Source: Microlunatus flavus
Lineage (GTDB): Bacteria; Actinomycetota; Actinomycetes; Propionibacteriales; Propionibacteriaceae
Direction: 5' to 3'
Assembly: GCF_900110855.1 (NCBI RefSeq)
Contig: NZ_FOFA01000010.1
Span: 57,727-121,726 of the forward strand
DNA length: 64,000 nt
How positions within the stretch are numbered: the stretch's first letter is position 1; each line of letters begins with the position of its first letter. The notes beneath the pieces were generated by a model. The model made no database searches, was not told the origin of the DNA, and saw nothing but the letters and a program-made list of their open reading frames with translations. A program made the position numbers and the translations under genes. This document shows, piece by piece, positions 58,501 to 64,000 of the stretch.

Positions 58501-58987
58501 CGCCGGCGACGGCCTTGACGAACACCGGGAAGCCGATCTCCTCGGCTCCGGCGACCAGCTCGTCCACGTCGGCGCTCGGCGGCGTGGAGCGCAGCGTCGG
58601 GACGCCGGCCGCCTTGGCCGCGGCGAGCGCGCGGACCTTGTTGCCCGCCAGCTCGAGCACGTCGGCCGGCGGGCCGATGAAGGTGATGCCGTTCTCCTCG
58701 CACGCCCGCGCGAGGTCCGGGTTCTCCGACAGGAAGCCGTAGCCGGGGTAGACCGCGTCCGCGCCCGACTCCCGCGCGGCGCGGATGATCTCGTCGATGT
58801 CGAGGTACGCCCGCACGGGGTGCCCGCGCTCACCGATCTGGTACGCCTCGTCGGCCTTGATGCGGTGCACCGCGTTGCGGTCCTCGTACGGGTAGACCGC
58901 CACCGTCTGGGCACCGAGCTCGTAGGCGGCGCGGAACGCCCGCACGGCGATCTCACCCCGGTTGGCGACGAGCACCTTGCTGAACAT
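55580..58987 (-). CDS. pyc: Pyruvate carboxylase
   Basis: This biotin enzyme carboxylates pyruvate to oxaloacetate, refilling the TCA cycle. The 1135-residue protein has the full single-chain order. The biotin carboxylase domain is at about 1-450 (VLVANRGEIAVRAFRA, GGGGRGMRRV, FIEMNPRIQVEHT). The carboxyltransferase TIM barrel is at about 530-800 (TDTTFRDAHQSLLATRVRT, CWGGATYDVALRFL). A tetramerisation segment follows, then the biotinyl domain with EAMKMEA (biotinylated Lys1099). The ATG has TAGGTT 6 nt upstream (leaderless). A nested palindrome lies 90-160 bp upstream. Confidence 0.97.
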   Translation of the reverse strand: MFSKVLVANRGEIAVRAFRAAYELGAQTVAVYPYEDRNAVHRIKADEAYQIGERGHPVRAYLDIDEIIRAARESGADAVYPGYGFLSENPDLARACEENGITFIGPPADVLELAGNKVRALAAAKAAGVPTLRSTPPSADVDELVAGAEEIGFPVFVKAVAGGGGRGMRRVDDPARLRESIEAAMREAEGAFGDPTAFIEQAVGRPRHIEVQILADQSGHVMHLFERDCSIQRRHQKVIEIAPAPHLDPALREALCADAVKFANSIGYSCAGTVEFLVETEGERAGEHVFIEMNPRIQVEHTITEEITDVDLVQSQMRIASGESLADLGLSQETVRINGSALQCRITTEDPANGFRPDTGTITAYRSAGGAGVRLDGGTVDVGVQISAYFDSMLVKLICRGRTFEAAVARQRRALAEFRIRGVSTNIPFLQAVLEDPAFAAGDISTAFIEERPELLTTHAPADRGTKLLRWLAEVTVNKPWGPAPTHLDPGVKRPVGVDLTQPSPHGSRQRLLELGPEGFAADLRSRTRTEVTDTTFRDAHQSLLATRVRTKDLLRIAPYVGRMTPELFSVECWGGATYDVALRFLAEDPWERLAALRYNMPGVALQMLLRGRNTVGYTPYPTKVTTSFVAEAAATGIDIFRIFDALNDIEQMRPAIEAVRETGTTVAEVALCYTADLTNPRETLYTLDYYLRLAEQAVEAGAHILAIKDMAGLLRPPAAKTLVSALRERFDLPVHLHTHDTAGGQLATLMAAVDAGVDAVDVASAPMAGTTSQVPASALVAALENTERATNLDLRAVMDLEPYWEAVRRVYAPFESGLDSPTGRVYDHEIPGGQLSNLRQQAVALGLGEKFEQIEAMYTAANRILGRPTKVTPSSKVVGDLALHLVAVGADPKEFEDNPQAFDIPDSVIGFLGGELGDPPGGWPEPFRTKALAGRTVPLRETELADEDSAELDQPGATRQAALNRLLFPGPTREFLGSRETYGNVGRLDTLDYLYGLQPGEEHTARIGRGVSLILGLQAISDPDERGMRTVMCTINGQLRPIRVRDTSVKVDVKTAEKADTTRAGHVAAPFAGVVTVTVREGDEVEAGSTVATIEAMKMEAAITSPVAGRVERLALSAIQQVEGGDLVLVVSPA

Positions 58988-58993
58988 GGCCGC

Positions 58994-58999
58994 AACCTA
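58994..58999 (-). promoter_or_regulatory. Leaderless -10 of pyc
   Basis: TAGGTT ends 6 nt before the ATG at 58987. Confidence 0.55.
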
Positions 59000-59078
59000 C
59001 CGGGCGCTCCGTTACCGCCTTGCTACACGTCTCGTGTTGTCTGCCTCCGCTTCGCTCCGACGCGTCGGACGCTCTGAC

Positions 59079-59148
59079 CCTCCGCCTTCCTCCCTCGCTC
59101 GCACGACGGAAGAACGTTGTCGTGCTCCCTCGGTCGTCCAGGCGGAGG
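59079..59148 (+). repeat. Nested inverted repeat (GAARARCGT-loop family, copy 4)
   Basis: An outer 8-bp stem (CCTCCGCC/GGCGGAGG) encloses TTCCTCCCTCGCTC, then the inner stem GCACGAC (7 bp plus one G-T pair), the loop GAAGAACGT, the complement, and TCCCTCGGTCGTCCA. It lies 3' of the SIMPL gene and upstream of pyc. Loop and spacers match copies 1 and 2; both stems differ in sequence. The rest of the 58988-59231 gap shows nothing else. Confidence 0.82.
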
Positions 59149-59231
59149 CGCGTCCGCCGGTAGAGGTCGGGCGGCGGCCGGGCTCCCGGCAGGCCTGTCC
59201 ACGTCCACGGCTCGTACGGAGCACCCGACCC

Positions 59232-59879
59232 TCAGAGGTCGAGCTCGCTGGGGACGTCGGTGAGGGTGAAGCGGGCGGTGACGGAGGCGTGCACGGTCTG
59301 GGGTTGCGGCTCCAGGTCCAGCTCGGGAGGCTCGCCGCCGCCCTTGGCCAGGCCGAACGCGCGGGGCATGATCCCGTGGCCGCCGGCGTCGGTGTCGGCG
59401 AGCTCGAGGAGGTCGCCGAGGGTCGCGCCGAGCGCCTCGGCGTAGTCGCGGGCGCGCGCGACGGCTGCGGCGACCGCGGCTCGTCGCGCGTCGCGCTCGA
59501 GCGGGGAGCCGGGGCGGAGGGACCACCACGGCCCGTCGACCTGCGCGCCGGACAGGCCGGTGAGGGCGACGACGAGGCCGGACAGGCCGGCGAAGTCGGC
59601 CAGCGTCAGCCGCGTCGCATAGCGGCCGGTGTAGCCGGTGATCCTCACGCCCGAGCGCCGGTCGAAGACCGGGCTGACCGACAGCGGGTCGGTCCGGACG
59701 GAGTCGAAGGTCAGCTCGGGCAGCGCCGCGTCCACCTGCCGCGCGAGCTCGGCGAGCGAGCGGGTGACCTCGGCGGCGCTGCGTCCCGAGGTGTGCAGCA
59801 CGGCGGACACCGTCGCCAGCTCGGGAGGCCCCTCGACCTGCCCCTCGCCCCGGACGGTCACGGTCGGCGTCGCACTCAT
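59232..59879 (-). CDS. SIMPL-domain (DUF541) protein
   Basis: A 215-residue protein of the SIMPL family, with alternating strands and helices. VTVRGEGQVEGPPELATVSAVL is the typical first strand pair. TDPLSVSPVFDRRSGVRITGYTGRYATRLTL is the characteristic central hairpin, and ARARDYAEALGATLGDLLEL a conserved helix. E. coli relatives are periplasmic, but this protein has no signal peptide, so it is cytosolic. Function is unknown. The ATG is leaderless (TACAGT 7 nt upstream). Confidence 0.85.
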   Translation of the reverse strand: MSATPTVTVRGEGQVEGPPELATVSAVLHTSGRSAAEVTRSLAELARQVDAALPELTFDSVRTDPLSVSPVFDRRSGVRITGYTGRYATRLTLADFAGLSGLVVALTGLSGAQVDGPWWSLRPGSPLERDARRAAVAAAVARARDYAEALGATLGDLLELADTDAGGHGIMPRAFGLAKGGGEPPELDLEPQPQTVHASVTARFTLTDVPSELDL

Positions 59880-59886
59880 GGTGCGG

Positions 59887-59892
59887 ACTGTA
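59887..59892 (-). promoter_or_regulatory. Leaderless -10 of the SIMPL gene
   Basis: TACAGT ends 7 nt before the ATG at 59879. Confidence 0.5.
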
Positions 59893-59919
59893 GCCACGAA
59901 CACGGGAGGGCCGAGGAAC

Positions 59920-60015
59920 GCTCCCTGAGCCTGTCGAAGGGCCTCGAAGAGGTCAGCGTCCTCCCCCGACGAGCGACGCCGACCCGTTCCGGGCCCTTCG
60001 ACAAGCTCAGGGAGC
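59920..60015. repeat. Palindromic MITE-like element, copy A
   Basis: The left arm GCTCCCTGAGCCTGTCGAAG and the complementary right arm (CTTCGACAAGCTCAGGGAGC) enclose about 55 bp. The element lies in the 327-bp gap between SIMPL and MFS genes. Copy B repeats it nearly base for base. Confidence 0.9.
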
Positions 60016-60075
60016 GTCACCGGGCACCGCTCCCCTCAGCGGGCGAGCACTCTGCCGGCCAGCGGAGCCGAGAAC

Positions 60076-60194
60076 GCTCCCTGAGCCTGTCGAAGGGCCT
60101 CGAAGAGGTCAGCGTCCTCCCCCGACGGGCGACGCCCACCCGTTCCGGGCCCTTCCACGAGCTCAGGATGGGTCCTGCAGGAGGCTCAGGGAGC
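60076..60194. repeat. Palindromic MITE-like element, copy B
   Basis: A near-identical direct copy of element A over its first ~80 bp, then a right arm altered and lengthened by about 20 bp (GGATGGGTCCTGCAGGAGG). No open frame or transposase is associated. Confidence 0.9.
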
Positions 60195-60206
60195 GCACTG
60201 CCGAGC

Positions 60207-61580
60207 TCAGACCCCGTGGACCTCGAGGTTCGGGCGGGGCTGCAGGTGCGGCGTGATGCGCAGGTGCTCGCGGTGCATGACGAAGGCGACCGTGGCCAGC
60301 ACGCCCAGGGCGGTGAGGGCGCCGCCGCCGATAAGGGTCCAGCGCGGGCCGAAGACCTCCCCGACCCAGCCGAGCAGCGGCGCGCCGATCGGGGTGCCGC
60401 CCATCAGCACCATCATGTAGAGCGCCATCACGCGGCCCCGCAGGTGCCCGGGTGCACCGAGCTGCACGGACGCGTTCGCCGCCGTCAGCGTCAGCAGGGC
60501 GACCAGCCCGAGCAGGGGCAGGATCGCGGCATAGGTGGCGTACGTCGGCATCATCCCGGCGACGACCTCCACCCCGGCGAAGGCCAGGGCCATGAGGACC
60601 ACGAACCGTCCCCGCGGACGCACGCGGCGCCGCGCGGCGAGCAGGGCGCCGGTCAGCGAGCCCACGGCCATGAACGTGCCGAGGATCCCGTACTCCGCCG
60701 GCCCCTTGTGGAACTGCTGCTGGGCCATGAGCGCGGAGGTCATCTGGAAGTTCATGCCGAAGGTGCCGACGAAGAACGCGACGCAGAGGATGAGGAGCAG
60801 GTCGGTGCGGTGCCAGACGTACGACATGCCCTCGCGGATCTGGTGCTTGGCCCGCGGCGGCTTCTCCACGCGGTTGAGCAGCGAGGAGTTCATCAGCGTC
60901 AGCGCGAGGATCATCGCGCCGTAGGTGATGGAGTTCGACAGGATCGCCCAGCCCGAGCCGAACGCGGCGATGACCAGGCCGGCCAGCGCGGGGCCGATGA
61001 TTCGGCCGGTGTTGAAGTTGGCCGAGTTGAGCCCGATCGCGTTGGCGATGTGGGCCTTGCCCGCGACCTCGGAGACGAACGCCTGCCGCGCCGGGTTGTC
61101 GAAGGCGGTGCCGAGGCCGAAGGCCAGCGCGACGACGAAGACGTGCCACGTCTGGGCCACGCCGGTGACGGCGAGCAGCCCCAGCACGGCGGCGCAGACG
61201 GCCAGCCACGCCTGGGTGACGCGCAGGATCCGGCGCTTGTCGAAGCGGTCGGCGATGAGCCCGCCGTACGGGGACAGCAGCAGCATCGGCAGGAACTGCA
61301 GACCGGTGGTCACGCCGACGGCGAGGGCGGAGCCGTGGGAGAGCTCGAGGACCAGCCAGTCCTGGGCGACGCGCTGCATCCAGGTGCCGATGTTGGAGAC
61401 GAAGGCGCCGGCGAAGTAGATGCGGTAGTTCGGCTGGCCGAGCGCGGCGAACATGCCGTCGCGCGTCTCGGCGGCCGGCTGCTCGGCGTCCGCCCTCGCG
61501 GCGCCCGCCTCGTCGACCTCCGGCTGCGCGGCGGCGGCCTCGTCGGTGGGGCTGTCGGCCAGGTCGCTGCGGACACTCAC
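60207..61580 (-). CDS. MFS transporter (MFS_3, EntS-like)
   Basis: A 457-residue transporter with a ~45-residue acidic Ala-rich lead and 12 TM helices. The loop GLIADRFDKRRIL between TM2 and TM3 is the standard MFS motif A. The N-terminal half has SNIGTWMQRVAQDWLV, typical of the MFS_3/enterobactin-exporter group, so drug or siderophore efflux is likely; substrate unknown. The GTG start lies 7 bp after the MarR stop, so both form an operon under the MarR protein. Confidence 0.9.
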   Translation of the reverse strand: MSVRSDLADSPTDEAAAAQPEVDEAGAARADAEQPAAETRDGMFAALGQPNYRIYFAGAFVSNIGTWMQRVAQDWLVLELSHGSALAVGVTTGLQFLPMLLLSPYGGLIADRFDKRRILRVTQAWLAVCAAVLGLLAVTGVAQTWHVFVVALAFGLGTAFDNPARQAFVSEVAGKAHIANAIGLNSANFNTGRIIGPALAGLVIAAFGSGWAILSNSITYGAMILALTLMNSSLLNRVEKPPRAKHQIREGMSYVWHRTDLLLILCVAFFVGTFGMNFQMTSALMAQQQFHKGPAEYGILGTFMAVGSLTGALLAARRRVRPRGRFVVLMALAFAGVEVVAGMMPTYATYAAILPLLGLVALLTLTAANASVQLGAPGHLRGRVMALYMMVLMGGTPIGAPLLGWVGEVFGPRWTLIGGGALTALGVLATVAFVMHREHLRITPHLQPRPNLEVHGV

Positions 61581-61587
61581 GCGGTGC

Positions 61588-62052
61588 TCACTTCTCGTTG
61601 ATCTTCTCGAGGACGCCCACCGCGCGGCGGAGGACCTCCCGGTCGTCGGGGTCGAGCTCGGCGATGCGCTGCGCCAGCCACTCGCTGCGGCGGCGACGGT
61701 TGGCCAGCAGCAGGTCGCGTCCGGTCGGGGTCAGCGAGACCCGCGACTGACGCCGGTCCGTCGGGTCCGGCGTCCGCACGACCAGGCCGCGCTCCTCGAG
61801 CGCGTTCACCGTCCGCGTCATCGACGGGGCGGCGACCTTCTCGGCCGCGGCGAGCGCCCCGATGGGCTGGTCGTCCTGGCGCGCGAGCACGCCCATCGCG
61901 GACAGCTGCGTCGGCGTCAGCTCGACGGCGTCGGCGCGCACCTGGCGCAGCCGGCGCGCCAGCTGCATGACGACGGGCCGGAGCCCGTCGGACAGCCCGG
62001 CCACGCTGCGGAGGTCGCTCCGCGTGCTCCTCGTGACGGTCGGCGTGCTCAT
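61588..62052 (-). CDS. MarR-family transcriptional regulator
   Basis: This 154-residue winged-helix regulator has the DNA-binding core at about 45-115 (LSAMGVLARQDDQPIGALAAAE, VAAPSMTRTVNALEERGLV, and the wing DPTDRRQSRVSLT). The ATG at 62052 has TACGGT 7 nt upstream, which makes the longer 62088 frame unlikely. Its promoter overlaps the TTTAGC-N16-GCTAAA palindrome, which would allow autorepression. It controls the MFS gene downstream. Confidence 0.92.
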   Translation of the reverse strand: MSTPTVTRSTRSDLRSVAGLSDGLRPVVMQLARRLRQVRADAVELTPTQLSAMGVLARQDDQPIGALAAAEKVAAPSMTRTVNALEERGLVVRTPDPTDRRQSRVSLTPTGRDLLLANRRRRSEWLAQRIAELDPDDREVLRRAVGVLEKINEK

Positions 62053-62059
62053 GCGATCG

Positions 62060-62088
62060 ACCGTACTCTTTAGCACTGTTAAATACAA
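62060..62088 (-). promoter_or_regulatory. marR-MFS promoter
   Basis: TTGTAT (62088-62083) and TACGGT (62065-62060) are 17 nt apart, and the -10 ends 7 nt before the ATG. It is the best complete leaderless promoter in the window. Confidence 0.75.
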
Positions 62089-62096
62089 TGGCTAAA
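62069..62096. promoter_or_regulatory. Putative MarR operator
   Basis: TTTAGC-N16-GCTAAA is an inverted repeat in an AT-rich stretch, overlapping the -35 and spacer of the marR promoter. Confidence 0.6.
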
Positions 62097-62235
62097 CGTC
62101 TCGAGCGCGCCCACCGCGAGGATCGTGACCAGCGGCACGTCCGCCGAGGACCCTGAGATGGTGCTGACCGACGCTCAGGATCCGTACGATGAGGACGCGC
62201 GCACGCGCGAGGACGACCGGGGAGGGGACCCGACG

Positions 62236-63372
62236 GTGGGGCGGATCGACGCGTACGAGGGCGCGCGGCTCGGGCGCCGCTCGCTGCTGGCGGGGGCTCT
62301 GGCGGCGACGCTGGCGGCCTGCTCGGACAAGACCCCGCCGGCCCCCGCGCCTGCCGCGGTGCCGTCGAGCACGCCGACCCCGACGCCGACCCCCTCGCCC
62401 ACCCCGACGGTCCCGGTCGACACCCGACCCCGTTGGCCCCTCACGGGCGAGCTGCTGAAGGACAAGAAGGACGCGCACCACGCCGCCGTCGCGGTCAAGG
62501 TCCCGGACAACCGGCAGGAGCACCCGCAGCGCGGGATCGACGACGCCGACATCGTCTTCGTCCAGCTCGAGGGCTACCTCGACGCCAACGGCTACAGCTC
62601 GACCCGGCTCGTCCCCGTGTTCCACTCGAAGATGCCGGACACGGTGGAGCCGGTCCGCTCCATCCGGCCCGTCGACGTGCCGCTGCTCAGCCCGATGGAC
62701 GCCATCATCGGCAACACCGGTGCGGCGAAGTGGACGATCGCGTACGTCAAGAAGCACAGCCAGCACCTCGAGGCGATGCTGTCCTACCTCGCGACCCGGG
62801 GCACGGGCTCGTACGGGACCGACCAGTCGCGGGTCTACCAGTACCAGGGCCAGACCTACTACGACCGCGCGACGACCTGCCACCCCAAGGTGCTGGCCAA
62901 GCAGACCAAGCGGTTCCGTGACGGTCCCCCGCGCCTGTACTTCCCGATCGCCTCGACCAAGGCCGAGGTGAGCACGGTGAAGGGCAAGAAGGGCCGCACG
63001 CTCTCCGTGCCCTACAAGGGCAACGACTACCGGATGAGCTACACCTACGACAAGGGGTCCGGGCGCTACCTGCGCAGCATGCCCTGGGGGCCGCACGTCC
63101 TCGCCGACGGCAAGCGCGTCTCGACGGACAACGTGCTCGTGGTCAAGGCGCACCAGCACTTCGAGCACCACGAGCCGTTCCACGACATCATCGACGAGAA
63201 GGGCACGTTCTACTACTTCCACGGCGGCAAGCAGGTCTCGGGCACCTGGCGCAAGGCCGGGGTCGCCGAGCCCTTCGCCTTCACGCTCAAGAACGGTCAA
63301 CCGCTCAAGATGGCTCCGGGGCAGACGTTCGTGGAGCTGCCGGACACGAAGGCCAAGCTCCGCATCGGATGA
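62236..63372 (+). CDS. DUF3048-domain lipoprotein
   Basis: A 378-residue exported protein. The N-terminus has a twin-arginine-like GRRSLLAGALAATLAAC, with lipobox Cys near residue 28, so it is a Tat- or Sec-exported lipoprotein. A Pro/Thr-rich stalk (about 33-60) leads to the DUF3048 domain (VKVPDNRQEHPQRGIDDADIVFVQLEG ... RPVDVPLLSPMDAIIGNTG), whose function is unknown. YerB of Bacillus is the best-known relative. The GTG at 62236 is chosen because GGGGAGGGG precedes it and the signal peptide then starts properly. Longer starts at 62125 and 62158 cannot be excluded. Confidence 0.8.
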   Translation: MGRIDAYEGARLGRRSLLAGALAATLAACSDKTPPAPAPAAVPSSTPTPTPTPSPTPTVPVDTRPRWPLTGELLKDKKDAHHAAVAVKVPDNRQEHPQRGIDDADIVFVQLEGYLDANGYSSTRLVPVFHSKMPDTVEPVRSIRPVDVPLLSPMDAIIGNTGAAKWTIAYVKKHSQHLEAMLSYLATRGTGSYGTDQSRVYQYQGQTYYDRATTCHPKVLAKQTKRFRDGPPRLYFPIASTKAEVSTVKGKKGRTLSVPYKGNDYRMSYTYDKGSGRYLRSMPWGPHVLADGKRVSTDNVLVVKAHQHFEHHEPFHDIIDEKGTFYYFHGGKQVSGTWRKAGVAEPFAFTLKNGQPLKMAPGQTFVELPDTKAKLRIG

Positions 63373-63424
63373 CGCGCCGGGCGGGCGCCCGTGTGGTCGG
63401 CCGCGGTCGGGGTACGCCTGGGGC

Positions 63425-63937
63425 GTGGATCTCGCTGAGGGTGTGTCGACAACCGGTGGGCCTGGCCGACGGGCGTCGCGGATGCTCGCGGTCTACCTGC
63501 GCAACCACGAGGCGGCCGCCCAGGGCGGCGCCGAGCTGTTCCGCCGGATGGCGTCGAGCCAGCGCCGGCGTCCCTGGGGCCCCGAGCTCGAGGACCTGAC
63601 CGCCGACGTGGTCGAGGACCTCCGCTCCCTGCGCGCGCTGCTGCGCGGCTGGCGGGTCTCCCCCGACCCCTGGGCCGGGCTGACCGTCAAGCTGGGCGAA
63701 CGTGTCGGCCGGCTCAAGCCCAACGGCCACCTGGTCTCCCGCTCACCGCTGTCCGACCTCGTCGAGGTGGAGGCGGGCCTGGACGCGGTCCACGCCAAGG
63801 CCGCCGGCTGGCAGGCGCTGCTGGCCGCCCCGACGCCGACCCCGTCGGTCGACCTCGACGACCTCGCCCGCCGCGCCGAGGACCAGGTCGCCCGCCTGCG
63901 CGCGGTTCACGTCCAGGTCGCCGCCGCCGTCCTATGA
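63425..63937 (+). CDS. Protein of unknown function
   Basis: I do not recognise this 170-residue soluble, strongly helical protein. LAVYLRNHEAAAQGGAELFRRMAS near the N-terminus and a bundle of three helices (VEDLRSLRALLRGWRV, DAVHAKAAGWQALLA, RAEDQVARLRAVHVQVA) suggest a four-helix bundle like that of PadR-linked or ferritin-like proteins, without metal ligands. The GTG at 63425 follows TACGCC by 6 nt; ATG at 63482 is an alternative. It is the last gene in the window. Confidence 0.6.
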   Translation: MDLAEGVSTTGGPGRRASRMLAVYLRNHEAAAQGGAELFRRMASSQRRRPWGPELEDLTADVVEDLRSLRALLRGWRVSPDPWAGLTVKLGERVGRLKPNGHLVSRSPLSDLVEVEAGLDAVHAKAAGWQALLAAPTPTPSVDLDDLARRAEDQVARLRAVHVQVAAAVL

Positions 63938-63963
63938 GGCTTCAGCAGGTCAGTGGCGAAGAC

Positions 63964-63987
63964 GCTCCCTGAGCTTGTCGAAGGGCC
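63964..63987 (+). repeat. Dispersed repeat, last copy
   Basis: GCTCCCTGAGCTTGTCGAAG is the left arm of the elements at 59920 and 60076 with one base changed. It lies 26 bp after the last gene, and the right part may lie outside the window. Confidence 0.8.
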
Positions 63988-64000
63988 TCGCAGGAAACGC

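Noticed and set aside
62125..62235. Longer start of the DUF3048 protein
   Set aside because: It would place about 37 acidic residues before the signal peptide, which would hinder export. It is kept only as an alternative.

Overview
This window is chromosomal DNA from a high-GC Gram-positive actinomycete. The evidence is the very GC-rich sequence with G/C-ending codons, many GTG starts, the ShbA/SigD-type sigma factor beside guaB and groESL, a GroEL with a His-rich tail, twin CIRCE elements, and the tsaD-rimI-tsaB-tsaE / alr-nnr-acpS-glmS-coaA-glmM-rpsI-rplM gene order. An Intrasporangiaceae- or Nocardioidaceae-like organism would fit, but I cannot fix the family from sequence alone. I see no rRNA, tRNA, CRISPR array, prophage or insertion sequence. 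The window is core genome with small accessory patches.

Layout. 1-6.1 kb (minus): CtaG-like oxidase assembly factor, guaB, sigma factor, groEL, groES under two CIRCE sites. 6.3-13.4 kb (minus): a methyltransferase, the tRNA t6A genes tsaD-rimI-tsaB-tsaE (tsaE fused to a GNAT domain) and a DEAD-box helicase with a long repeat tract. 13.7-27 kb: an unknown gene, then a nucleoside kinase-like gene, hydrolase, alr, nnr, acpS and glmS (minus), coaA (plus), an orphan histidine kinase, glmM, rpsI and rplM (minus). 27.2-35.8 kb (plus): citrate synthase, a five-gene MacAB-like export operon with two adaptor proteins, and mscL, whose start appears frameshifted. 35.8-44.3 kb: ABC-F protein, two unknown genes, a two-component system, and a divergent LolA-like/ABC-2 exporter operon. 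44.3-50.3 kb: trmB-truA-rsmC-like, superoxide dismutase, an AbiEi/endonuclease-like gene, pdxH and serC. 50.3-64 kb: secreted and small membrane proteins, a GAF protein, a TetR-controlled NTF2/cupin pair, mntP-like, pyruvate carboxylase, a SIMPL protein, a MarR-MFS operon, a DUF3048 lipoprotein and an unknown gene.

Functional themes: cell-wall precursor supply (GlmS, GlmM, Alr), cofactors (CoaA, AcpS, Nnr, PdxH), translation (t6A, L13, S9, TrmB, TruA), central carbon (citrate synthase, pyruvate carboxylase), stress (GroESL, SOD, DEAD helicase) and drug/envelope export.

Three observations stand out. (1) A family of nested inverted repeats at 2661-2728 (reverse orientation), 41136-41199, 41230-41260 and 59079-59148 shares a 9-nt loop of form GAARARCGT and, in three copies, outer flanks TTCCTC / TCGTCCA. 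Its stems differ in sequence but stay paired. (2) Eighteen genes have a TANNNT hexamer ending 6-8 nt before the start codon, which is the signature of leaderless transcripts and decides many starts. (3) Palindromic elements sit in unusual places: in frame inside tsaB, as a duplicated MITE-like element between the SIMPL and MFS genes, and as 19-20-bp hairpins after a histidine kinase and after sod.
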